Below are positions 47,343-58,282 of a DNA stretch of 64,000 nucleotides, one piece after another (the stretch's first letter is position 1; each line of letters begins with the position of its first letter). The notes beneath the pieces were generated by a model. That model worked only from the letters and a program-made list of their open reading frames with translations, was not told where the DNA came from and ran no database searches. Origin of the DNA: Neckera pumila (taxonomy: Eukaryota > Streptophyta > Bryopsida > Hypnales > Neckeraceae); contig OZ018411.1 in assembly GCA_963969595.1 (NCBI GenBank), forward strand, positions 2,234,501 to 2,298,500, in the 5' to 3' direction. The translations under genes and the position numbers were made by a program.

Positions 47343-47564
47343 CCCTTAAACGACGCGGAGGCCATTTTCTGGTCGATGAATGACAAGGAATCAAACTGTA
47401 TGGGACAAAAATGCAATCATTTATCCTTGGAATTTGTTGTGAAAAGGGAAGATCTTCTACACTAGCTTGACTTCCAATAGATACTTTTGGATTTTTCAAT
47501 GTAGATGATGTCACACGGTAATGGAAAAGGATGATTTCTAGGGTCCCCCTGCGTCCTTTAAGGG
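47343..47564. mobile_element. Small MITE related to the TTAA family (222 bp)
   Basis: TTAA at 47339-47342 and 47565-47568. Ends CCCTTAAACGACGCGGAGG and, in reverse complement, CCCTTAAAGGACGCAGGGG, giving an inverted repeat of about 19 bp with few differences. It shares the CCCYTAAA start with the larger elements, but its interior is unrelated to the A, B and C subfamilies. Confidence 0.75.
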
Positions 47565-47568
47565 TTAA

Positions 47569-48561
47569 AACACCAACATCATTCCTTTGCATACATAATT
47601 CTTTCTCCCTTTCCATTGATGTATTACTGGACTTTTCTTCAATTCCTCAAAGTCTACTTTTCAAAAACACTCACTATCCAAATGATCCATCATTTCCAGG
47701 TTTAAATTAAAGAGATAGGATAGTGGAGAGAAATTGATGGTCAGCAACTCCCCAGTCCCCACCAACAAAGAAAGAAGGGAACGTAAGGGAACGTAAGGGA
47801 ACAGAATGGGGAGCAAGCCTTTGTACAGTACCGGTAACTACTCAGCTTCCAGTACCGACGGCATAACTTACTGTAGTGACGATAAGCAACTCATGATGAT
47901 GCGGGCCCGCCAGCCGGAGGCGAAAAGCCAGGGGGCAAGAGGAATGAAGGACAGGGAGGGCGACTTAACTTACTGTACTTACTTTAGACCCTTAACTCTG
48001 TAGAGGGGGTAGACCCACCAATAACGGGCCCCATATCCAAATAGGGGCCTTGCCCCGTTTCCCGTCCCTTTGGCTTCGCCCCAAAACAAGAAAGAGCCGG
48101 CCATCCCCCTCATGAAGCCAACACCACTGTCGTCGCCGTCGTCCCTGGCGTCTCTTCTGTGGCCGCTACTCCGCAACCTCAGGCCCAAGAGCAGGAACGC
48201 TCCAAGCCCCCTCCTCCTCCTCCTCCGCCTTCCTAGACTGAAGTCCATCTCCTCCCATCAATCTCTTCCCATTGCCTTCTCTTTTCTCTCTCTCTTGCTC
48301 TCTTGTTGGCGTTCATGTTCACCCTCGCGCCATCGCTCGCTACCCTGCCTGCCACCTTCACTAGGTACTAAAACTTATTACACAATCCTTTCATGCTCGC
48401 ACACACTCAAACTCACGCGCGCTCGCCTTGCATTTTAGTTGTTCTCCTCGTGGATGCGGCGGCGTGAGTTTGATCCAGATCACGCGCCGTAGGTTTTAGA
48501 TTAGAATCTTCTGTCTGGATCAGAAGGTGTCGGGGGAACTTGGATGTACTCCGCACTGCGC
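47569..48561 (+). promoter_or_regulatory. Probable promoter and first leader exon of the 49937 gene
   Basis: A tandem gggaacgtaa repeat (about 47778-47805) is followed by GC-rich DNA. The stretch 48100-48460 is strongly pyrimidine-rich (CTC/CCT runs), as is common in plant 5' leaders. A consensus donor gtaagt sits at 48562. A 122-codon frame at 48070-48438 has low-complexity L/S/P composition and is probably leader sequence rather than protein, though upstream ATGs could act as uORFs. Confidence 0.45.
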
Positions 48562-49934
48562 GTAAGTCCTGTGCTTGATGAAGAATCTGAGTGGCGAGGT
48601 TTGGAGAGGTTGGAGATTTCGTGGTGTGAGATTGGAGATTTCGTTGTTTTTTGGTATTGGATGTGGTGTGGAATGGCTGCGCTGTGGATCGTTTGGTACT
48701 TCTGTTTGAATGTGAGTTTTTGAGTGGAGTTTAGTTAGATGTGCCTTTTGTGAGAAGCGCGCTTGTTTTGGTAGCCTCTCGGGAAGTCCGATTTTCTTGC
48801 TGTCATTATATGATCTCGTAGTGTCTGTATTTCCACGAGCCTGCGGTTAGTGTGCAACAGGTTGTTCCATTGACATTGGTCTGGATAACTATCAAGACGT
48901 AGATATATTCAAGATTCAAGATTTTAGTGAATGTTTAGTTGCGGGAGGGAGGGAGGGATAGACTCTCGTGGATGGACTTTTAGTTCTCCTTTTTGCTCAT
49001 CGGCTACGCTGTGCTTGTCTAATTGTGCGCCTAGCTCTTGTAAGGAGCCTCGCGAGACAATTCATTGTTCCCGTTGTGATAGCGGACTTGTTCCGGTCGC
49101 GCTCGGTTCCCATTGTTGTGCCGTCATTGTGTTTGTCTCATAGTGTTTGTCCCTTTTTGGAGCCTGGCGTTGTTGTTTGAGCATGAGCAAGTGGTGACAT
49201 GGATTCTACCAAGTATCTAATCGTTTACCTCCTTAGGACGTTAGATTTCAGCATACGCTTTAGTCGCGACAGTGAGGAGTCGATTGACTCTCGAAGATTG
49301 ACTTACAGTGTTTTTTCTTAGCTCATCGGCTACCTCATAACTGTGCGCCTAGTGGTTATCAAAAGCCTCGTGAGACGGCGGATTGATTCCTTTCTGAACA
49401 CGAACAGCATTCCTCTCTTCCTTTACTTGAATGTGGAATCAAATGGTAGTTTGTTAGTGGCTTGTTTTGTTGGCTCTGAACAGTCAGTTTTCCTTCGAAT
49501 TTGGCGAAGTCCTGGTGATGTGGCATAATACACGATTTTAATGTAGTGGATTCTGCCAGCTGATAGCAGGGCTTATTATTGTGGCCAATTAATTCTGGAG
49601 TAGCAGGAATTAGCGATGGAGACAAAAGTGCAATATGGTTTGGAAATCCTTTTTTGGGGGTGGCACATCGTTTTCCCCCTTCAATTCTACTGTTTCCCCA
49701 GGAAACGTTTGTACATGGCACTTTGAAACATTTCATTTTTTTTTCTCTTTGCTAGGTAGTCCTCAGTGCTCTTGAACTAGTATTGAAGGTACATGGAATA
49801 GATATTGTTTGCTGACGCTGGTGCGGAAATTCTAGCTAGTAAATAACACTGATTTTTTACAAATGCGGGATCGTATGCTTGGAGCAGCATGTTGCGTGTT
49901 TTGACCTATATGTTGGTCCAATTTGGTGTTGCAG
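48562..49934 (+). other. Inferred 5' leader intron
   Basis: Donor gcgc|gtaagtcc at 48562 and acceptor ggtgttgcag ending at 49934, two bases before the chosen ATG. The interior is T-rich and carries no convincing coding frame, and long leader introns are common in plant housekeeping genes. Inferred from splice signals only. Confidence 0.5.
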
Positions 49935-49936
49935 AT

Positions 49937-52472
49937 ATGGAGAAAGAGACGGAGCTGCATGTGTCGCGGAAATCGAGAGAGAATGACGGAGTGCAGCTGA
50001 AGCCTCTGCAACCCCTTCCCCAGAGTAAGGTAACGTTTGAGCTTCCTCGACCGGACGTTGCTGATGACGATGACGATGCCTACGACTGCATTTCCCTCAA
50101 AGAATGGCAGCCGTCAGAGACGAAGACCTCCTCCATGGACTCCACTGGGGCATCTTCCAATGCCTGGAAACCAGTGAAGGAGAAAGACGGTTCTCCGAAG
50201 GGCAGCGTGCGTTCGCGTCCCATCCCCGGCTACATACCTCTTGTCCAGAGTAACGGGGACGTTTGCTTGCCGTCCATCCACGGAGATGCACACCCTAAGC
50301 TACCCTCGGACGAAATTGACGAAACAGAGGATCAGGAAGAGGACGATCTCGACAATGGGACATTCGAGGATGGACTCGAAGATGATCTTGAAGACGAACC
50401 GGAAGATGAATCCAACAATCACACGACGGAGTCAGAAAATGCCGATAATCGTCCGAAAGTATCCCACCACCATCACAGCATCAGTCTCGTGAATGGAATC
50501 GCCCCTCCGCCTACCCAGCACACGGGCGGAGTTGCATTCGATATCACCCTCGACGACCATGAAAGCAGCCAGTCGCGACAATCCACGGGGTCAAGCCGTG
50601 GTAGCTCTCTCCGGGTCTCCTTCATCAACGATGTGATGCTCGATTCTCCCAGCCCACCCCGGAACACCAGCAAATCACCATTTCGCTCGCGTCCAAATCA
50701 AATCAAAAGCCCCGCCAAAGCTAAACCTAGTTGGGCGAGCTCAACGAAGATCGGCACGCCAGCACCACCTCTGCCCAAGAAGTTCGTCCGACCCACTTTG
50801 CATGGCATTAAAGTGAAGAAGGGTGAAGGTGGTGTGGCGAAGACCGCTATGAGGGCGTCCGCTTCATCCATTGAAACTGAGAATGGCATCAAAGCAAGAG
50901 AAGGCCTGCCGAGGGAGGTAGTGGGCCGGTCCTGGGATCCACAGTACTGCGGGGGAGGCGAGTACGACTCCGTCTCGCAGCTTATTTCCAGATCGCTCAT
51001 CTCAACCGAGAGCAACAAGAAGGAACACTCGAACGGAACCGGTTCTAAACCCACGCGTCCTTCCATGCCCCGAGACAACGGCGTTCGTAAGCACGGCGAA
51101 TACGACTTGCAGAACGGAGGCGAGGTATTGAACATATTTTTAGTCTTAATTCTCTGTTTCTGTAACTTCATATGTCCTCCCCACTTCCCGCTTATCTTGG
51201 GATTGCCTTCAATCTGCTTTGGTATTACATGAACCTCGAACTTTCTATTACCCAAGTTCTGAATGCTCCATTGCTGCGGAGTTTTATGAGCTATTAGTGC
51301 CCTAATTCAAGTGGATGTACGTAAATTGTATCTCTGCTTCGTTCCCCGTTTTCTGTCTTGTTCTTCTTCAAGTAATTCCCCTGTCTGAATGATCGAATTG
51401 ATCTGCATCTCGGATTCATCCGGCGTGTAGGTTGTACCTGTCGAATTTCGTGGCCGTTTTATATTTCTATTTATGTCAAGCTAGGGTATATGGTTTCTTG
51501 CGTTGGATCTTTGATGGATGCTGCTGTTCAAGTTGTAAATTTCACTGACATCAAGATGGACATCGTCGTATTGAAGATTTCTAGTTTCGCTTCCCGGGAA
51601 GGCATTACCTTGTCATTGGAACAAACCTTATTGAATCACCAAGTTATTAATGTTGCTCTTCTCAGGTCTTGAAGCCGGCATTGCCAGGCGGTGGTGGCAT
51701 CACAGAAACCAACAAACTGACGGGAGATTTTGGAAAACTGTTCAGCAAGTTGCGACGAGCATCTGCTCCTCTGTCGAAGCCTCCGTCGAAGCAAAAACCT
51801 GCAGAGCATCCCAAGCCGTCACCAGCCCCTGTGGTCACCAAAATTTCAAGAGCGAACTCAACACCAGTTGAGAATTCAAAATCCACACTGAAGAAGTCTC
51901 TTGCTCCTCTTCATTCCCTGGACTCAAGCGGTGCAAATCAAAAGTTCGCCATTGGCAGCTACGCAAGCCTGAAGCTCCTGCAAGAGTGCGCTCAAACTGA
52001 GAAATCCGCAATAATAACCCCTGCTTACAATGTGCACAAACCCCGGAAGATCAGAGACCACGAACCTCATCGTCATTACTACAAGACCATCTCTAAAACC
52101 CTTGATTCAAAGCTCAAGTAAGTTGTCAGTAACTATTGGTCCACAAGCAAATTTTCCCTCAACTGGTCAGTCCTAGTCCGTCATCTTTTGAAGGTGTGGT
52201 CCGAGTGTCTGACGCATTTGTACCAGACATTTCAATGTTGTTAGCTGTTGATGTCACTGTTGTACGTGTTTCAAATGACAGACTTTCCTCTCGTAGATCT
52301 TAGACCTTAAATTGAACTGTACTTAGGTCGCTCGACATGTGCATCAATTTGTTACTTTCTGCCCTTAATGGTGATGACCACTCCTGGGGATATTGTTGTC
52401 CCACTCTCTTTGGGTTTCTCTGTTCTGCTCAAATCTAACTCTGTTTTTTTCTATTTCTTCTGCAGAGCCTAG
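49937..52472 (+). CDS. Unrecognised low-complexity acidic/Pro-Ser-rich protein (3 exons)
   Basis: Exons 49937-51124, 51666-52117 and 52466-52472 join in frame to 548 aa. The ATG lies two bases after a good acceptor; an upstream in-frame ATG (49889) would fall inside the leader intron. I do not recognise the family. In order: a basic N-terminus, acidic patch DDDDDAYD (~residue 45), a PGYIPLV motif (~100), a long Glu/Asp run (~130-155), a His run, Ser/Pro-rich linkers with SP and PPLPKKF motifs, EYDSVSQLISRSL (~350), and a C-terminal half with DFGKLFSKLRRASAPL and YYKTISKTLDSKLK. It is probably largely disordered, with short helices near the end; no signal peptide or membrane segment. If the last intron is retained, the protein ends one residue earlier at TAA 52119-52121. 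Coding quality is strong, function unknown. Confidence 0.8.
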
Positions 52473-54660
52473 AGCTGGCGTGTCATGTTGCTCATGACGC
52501 TGCTGTGGATTTCTCTTAGTTTCTGGGTCAGATTAGAACATTTAAAGTTATCCATCCACAGCAACAGCAAAAAAAAGTACAAAAAGAAATCTGGATCGAG
52601 AGTTTCGTCTCTGTACATATGAATCCCTTGCCGTTTTTCTAGTGGTTGATACTGCATTGAGGTTATTCGTGCGGAGGTTGACCTGGAGACTGTAAGTGGA
52701 CTCCATATTTTTGAACCCACCTGCCAGTTGACGAGCGTTGCTCCTCAGGATTTGGAGTTCTTGATGGCCAACACCAGTGATAAGCTTGAAGGTCCTCGGA
52801 TTCCAAGTATGTGGTCCCGAACCCCTTCTCATTGAATCTCTGACCATTCCTAATCTGGTTTGGACTTCTGGTGGCTTCTGTGTGCTGATTGTGTTCGCTT
52901 TACGCAGGACTACCTTGAATGTAACGCGGGCAACGTGGAAACTCCGATGGCGTTTTGGAGTTGTCACTAACCTAGCTGGAGTTTTGCTTTTAAGCGATGT
53001 ATTTCTTCAGGATAACAGTCAGATGTAGAGGCGTGGTGGTGCCAATGATGCACTCTTACTCTGCTATCTTCTCCTGTAAACTAGCCAGATTTCAGAAAAC
53101 CAGTTGCAGAGGTTTTCCGAGAGAGTATTTATTTTGTTCCATAATTTGAGGGTGCCAAAGCTGATTGTGATCTGGTTTCCACTTGAAGTGGAGGTGGTTT
53201 ATGAAGAGGCCGTGTCATCTTTCAGCAGTTGGGACCATACAGTTTAATTGTAACATCAGCATTTATTCTATAATTATAAAGTTCTATCATTTTTTCTCAC
53301 CTCTTCTTGTTCCTCTTTTTCTCACCTCTTTTTCTCACCTCACAGAAAATACTAGAACCTATTATCTACCTTTGACTAATTTTCAATTTTTGACATGCGT
53401 AAGTCTCAACCTATGCTAGGAGGGGCTCGATTCATTTGACTTTTTGTAATAACTGAGCTTGCCACCATTGCTTCATTGGGGGGATTTAACCGCCCCATGA
53501 TGGCAATGCTTTAACATTGCCTTTGCCTTTGGATCTTAGGGAACGTTGGTTGTTAGATCAATATTCCTTTGAGAACCTCAATTCTGAGATTGGTTACCAA
53601 AGTTTATGGCTTTGGCTTTCCTCTATCCTCTTTCTTGTGAGGTATTTCTAAAGAAATATTTATTGTTTCCTAGGAGTGATTCCGGATAAGAAAGCAAAAT
53701 AGACCCGCATCATTGATTACCCCTAAGGATCACATGGCCACCAAGTGACTTTTCTAACACGGGTTTTTGCACTCCTAGTCTTTAGGATTAACCCTGAAAT
53801 ATTATTGTGGACGCAAAATGTCCTTTCAATGATGACTAAGTTTGTAGGATGGAAAAAAATATTTTTCATCCAATTCTTTTTAGAAGTTGCTTGAGTACAT
53901 TTTCAGTGAACAATCTTACAAAATCCCTCATTATGATATTATTGACTTTTCTAAAGAAGAAGATGCTTAATCCATGAATCACCCTCATAATGTATTTTGA
54001 CCATTTTTTGCTATTATCTCTTGATGTGAATTTTAACCATTAAAATGATGTTTTTTGAACTATTAATTGAAATGAAGCTTATCAAGTGTAGTTTCTACTC
54101 CAATTGAAAAATTTGCAAATTTCAATATTTTACAGCAATATGAACTTTGGACCTATAACTATAGTTTGTTGATTTTTTAATTTCAAAGTGACATGATAAC
54201 TTTGGTTTATACTATGATGTTATGCACTATACTTTACATCTATAGTAAAAATTTCAGATTTTTTGAATATATTATGTATAGTGATATGAATTTTCTTCAT
54301 TTCTTTCTTAAAAAAATCACCATAATTTCAAATCCCCCTCTCCCCCCAAATTTGAATTTTTTATGACTTATAGTAGACATATAATTTCATCTATGAAAAA
54401 TAAATATAAATATTTTCATTCACATCTAATTGTTGCAAAATGGCAGCAAATCAGTTGGGGGTCTCTTTGAAGATCCCTTAGGATTGAGATCCATGTACCC
54501 CGTCCACCGGTTCTTGGCCATTTTCACAAATCGGAAGACTCTAGAATTGGACATCGTGGATGTACGTGAAATGAAGATGTCAAGTGGCACACTCATAGAT
54601 CACGGACATGGGGACGATAGTCGTGGCGGGAGTATGACGATAGTTAGTGGCGAGGAGTGA
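52473..54660. other. 3' UTR region and AT-rich spacer
   Basis: Up to about 53400 the composition remains genic, consistent with a long 3' UTR of the preceding gene, possibly with further introns. From about 53680 to 54430 it is AT-rich without recognisable features. A short + frame at 54430-54660 has no recognised similarity. Confidence 0.4.
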
Positions 54661-55760
54661 CGATAGTGAGTGGGTCAGTTGTAACTGACAGAGCGGGGCC
54701 GGAGGGAAGCGACGGAAAAGATTGGGCTACGTTCAACTGTCGTCAACCGCCTTGCCGCCCGTAGCCGCCTTGAAAGCCCGCCCTCTTCGTCTCCGTCTCC
54801 GTCTTCGCCTTCGCCTTCAGTTCCCCGCCCACAGTCCGTTGCCCTTCGCCTTTCGTCTCTCTCTGCTCGCTGTGCTTTCGTTGTCCTCTGCTGCCCCGTC
54901 GCCGCTCGTCTGCTTTTGGCTCGTCCACCCTCTCTCGCGTCATAGTGTCGGCGCTCGTGCAGCAGATTCATGTCCCGCAGTACGTGTTCGTCTTTATAAT
55001 TTTCTGCTCTAGCTGTTTCATCTTGCTGTGTTTCATCCCCCTCGGGCGCCCGTGCGTTTTCCTTGCGCTTCGAATCGAGCTCTAGCTTCTTTCTCCTTCG
55101 CGTGTTATTTTGTGCCTTGTTGTTTTGTGCCCTGTAAGAGTTTGAATTTTTGCCTTCCATAGTTGCGAGATCGCGTTATTTCTCTCGTGGGAGGGCGTGA
55201 TTGGCATTGTCTCTATGAGTCGATGTAATATTGACATTGCCGTCGTTAGTGTCGATCATTTGCTGTTTAAGCGATTGTCAATCTTGTGGTGAGTGCTTGT
55301 TGTCAGTGGTTTTCAATATCGTAACAGTTGTGTTCAAAATTTTGATGGTGAAAGTGAGTATGTGCGTTTGAAGTGTTCTGAGGTGCGAGTAGTCACCTTG
55401 TATGTACCTCGTGTTGTTTTTGTGAACATTGCATAGAGAGGCATTGCAGGATTTCTTCGAGGTTTTCTTTTGGTGAGCTGGTGTTTTTGATGTGCTTCAA
55501 GTCTTCCTTCTAGCTCCGGTCTTCGTAGGCTGGACTTTTCTTCATGAAATCGCGGTGCCTTGTTAGTCTGCATGATTCGGAGTTTGAGGTCGTTATTCAA
55601 CTTCATTGCCTGAAGAGGTGAACGGAAACATTTGCGTCACATTTTTACGACTCGTGACGTGACGTGACTCGTGACTCGTGACTCGTGTCGTGCTCCTTGC
55701 TGACGAAAGCCACGAAGGCAGCTTACCTCGGTAAATTCTCTCCTTCTTTGAAAGTTTGCC
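54661..55760. promoter_or_regulatory. GC-rich, CT-rich island, possible transcription start region
   Basis: 54690-55010 is GC-rich with ccgtctccgtcttcgcc-type repeats and C/T runs, like the leader at 48100-48460; gca|gtacgt near 54980 could be a donor. A tandem tgactcg repeat (gtgacgtgactcgtgactcg) is at 55655-55690. It lies about 2 kb upstream of the expansin ATG, so it may be its distal leader or the start of a separate non-coding transcript. Frames on both strands here look like CT-repeat artefacts. Confidence 0.35.
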
Positions 55761-56887
55761 ATCTTCTTACGATTTTCTTTGTTCAAACTTCGACATTAGC
55801 GTGATTTAAAACATTAAGTATCATGTTCAGTTTGCATGCCAATAGAAATCAAAACAAGAAATGAAGAGCATGCGACGGAAGATAATCTCTGAAAAACACT
55901 GCAATTACAAATATGATGCGTGCTGACATCTTAAATCCTTACTTGAAGCAAGCTTCACTGCGGAAAATCTGTGAACACTGCATTCTGAGAGTAGACGATA
56001 GCTTTCTTCAATGACTACAGTACAACTAAGCTCATGTGTACGGCTATATTTTTTGCATCAAGAGAGCTTCTAGTCCCTCCCAATCCCTTGCACCGTTGCA
56101 CTAGACTACGCATATTTTTTAGCTCCAATTGTCAAATCTCTTCAACTCTCCGAGCTCGATGTCTACACATCATCGTAAACTCCTGCTGCGATTCGTCGCA
56201 ATGCTAAATGAATGGGCTCCTGAATGTCAAATCGGTTCCTGCTAATCGATTCCTTAGTTCCTCTGATCACCTATAATTACGGATGTAGCTTCTATTCGCC
56301 AGTGCTCGGTTCTGCGTAAAAGCCCCTTGGAACTCAAATATGTAATCATTTCTTAATGACCTCAGACAGGCTGTCTGGGAAACTCTACCATGACAGCGAC
56401 CGTCTCCTGGCTGCCTGTGCTACGATGAGAGAAACTTTCATTCCTCCTGGCGAGTGGAAATACGTCATGTCACCCCTCATTCCATACCTCCTTCAAATAA
56501 TACGTTCCATTCCGAAAAGTTGCCTCTTCTCCTCACCACCTCGTCTGTTATACTCATTGTACTCCTTCGAATTCCGCGACCATTATCATAGACTTGAAAT
56601 CCTTCAAGGCACCATAGCAAACTTTGTGGTCTCAGTCACGGTAACAATAGCAGAGTCTCTTCCATACGAGAAACCAAGCAACGGACAGTGCAAACTGCAA
56701 TGAGCTGTCGGGAGGCTAGATGAAGCCGCGGCTCCACGAATAAAATCCTCTATACTACTCGTGATGGGAATTTGAAGGTTCTTGGACACACGACAGAACT
56801 CAAAAGTATTTAAACCATTTGAGATGGCGTATTTTTAACTGGACTCTAACAGGGAAAACGTGATGTGATCCTCGCTGCAGAAAATTA
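55761..56887. other. Upstream flank of the expansin gene
   Basis: A 115-codon + frame at 56356-56703 has no recognised domain and mixed composition; I do not call it a gene. The rest is likely promoter. Confidence 0.4.
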
Positions 56888-58282
56888 ATGACTTTGCGAG
56901 GGGCGATGGAGGGGTACGATCAACACTTAAAAAAGTCCGTGACTACACTCGTTTTTACTTTGTTGCTGCTCGTCAAGAACGTCGATGGAAGATTCCACGT
57001 AAGAAATGGCCAAAACTGGCGCAAAGCTCACGCAACTTTCTATGGGGGTGCTGATGCGTCAGGAACTATGGGTACCACATCTCGTCCCTTGAACACTTTC
57101 ACAGACAACTGTCTTACCTGCCATTTGGAGTTCCAAGTTTTCATTTCTCGAAACTGAGTTTTCATTCTACTCATTAGAGTCGATGACCACGTAATCGCCA
57201 CTTGCAAGTGAAATGTTTGTTTACTTTGAAGAGAAAGACATCAGGAGATGACCTATAATGATAATAACGAAGTGAGAATCCCCGACAACCTACTCACTTG
57301 TAGCATTTTAAACAAGAGCCATCAGCTATATCGAATTCGGAATTAGCATGCTGATGCAGTTTGACGTGCAGGTCGGTGGATTCTAATCAAGTCCTTAAAT
57401 AAACATTGTGCAGGTGGCGCTTGCGGTTATGGAAACCTCCACAGCACGGGCTATGGAGTTGATTCGACAGCCTTGAGCACAGCACTCTTTAACAACGGGG
57501 CAAAATGCGGAGCTTGCTTTGCACTACAATGCTACCGTTCAAAATGGTGTCTTCCAGGTACACCTGTAATTACCGTCACAGCCACGAACTTCTGCCCTCC
57601 CAACCGTGAGGGTGACGGCACGCCAGGGTGGTGCAATCCACCATTGCGGCATTTCGATCTTGCACAGCCTAGCTTCACCAAACTTGCCAAGTTCAAAGCA
57701 GGCATCGTCCCCGTTCTCTTCAGAAGGTGAGCTTTATGGTGAAATTAAGACAGATTTATGGATTGTGTTTTCCGGCCTAGGCTAATGTGAATTAAGTCTT
57801 ATGAAGTCTCATCAATAGGTGTCCCTCTGCAGACAGTAGCGTTGCAAGAGAGGAACAGTCTTTGTCAAGTAATCTATCACGAGAACTACAGACACATCGA
57901 TCAAGTTAATAGCTTGCATACAACACTTCAAGCTATTCACCAACAACTGTTGTACTGTATGTCCTCCAGAGTACCATGCCAGAAGAAAGGTGGCCTCAGA
58001 TTCACTATCAATGGGAATAAGTACTTCAATCTCATCCTGGTTCACAACGTTGGCGGTAAAGGCGATGTTCTCGCAGTTGACATTATGGGATCCAACACCG
58101 AATGGCAGCCCATGCATCGAAATTGGGGACAGAACTGGCAGACAAACTCAGTATTGGTTGGCCAGGCACTCTCCTTCCGAGTGACGACCAGCGATGGTGT
58201 GACCGTGACCTCTTTGAATGCCGTTCCGTCTGAGTGGCGCTTTGGTCAGACCTTCGAGGGAGCCCAGTTTAACATGAACTAA
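56888..58282 (+). CDS. EXPA: Alpha-expansin (3 exons)
   Basis: Secreted wall-loosening protein that disrupts cellulose-xyloglucan contacts without hydrolysis. Exons 56888-57071, 57414-57726 and 57970-58282 join in frame to 269 aa. Hydrophobic signal segment [12 protein letters not shown] (~19-30) after a longer than usual basic N-terminus. Domain 1 (DPBB) has [21 protein letters not shown], paired cysteines (KCGACF, CLPG, FCPP), the alpha-expansin [11 protein letters not shown] stretch with HFD at 141-143, and F..LA. Domain 2 (CBM63) has [28 protein letters not shown] and FRVTTSDG with the conserved tryptophans. The introns fall at the two positions I recall for alpha-expansin genes (within GGACGYGN and before VPC). 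Convergent with the GT43 gene. An alternative start is Met7. Confidence 0.94.

Noticed and set aside
13827..47564. CCCTAAA in element ends read as interstitial telomere repeats
   Set aside because: Only a single CCCTAAA string per end, never in tandem; it is better explained as part of the terminal repeat.
48070..48438. 122-codon + frame as a separate gene
   Set aside because: L/S/P low-complexity composition produced by a CT-rich leader, directly ahead of a consensus donor at 48562; no domain recognised.
50698..51255. 185-codon minus frame
   Set aside because: Antisense of exon 1 of the 49937 gene; no independent signals.
54675..55160. 161-codon minus frame rich in E/R/K/D
   Set aside because: It is the antisense of a CT/CG-rich stretch, so the charged repeats follow from composition; no domain or splice context.
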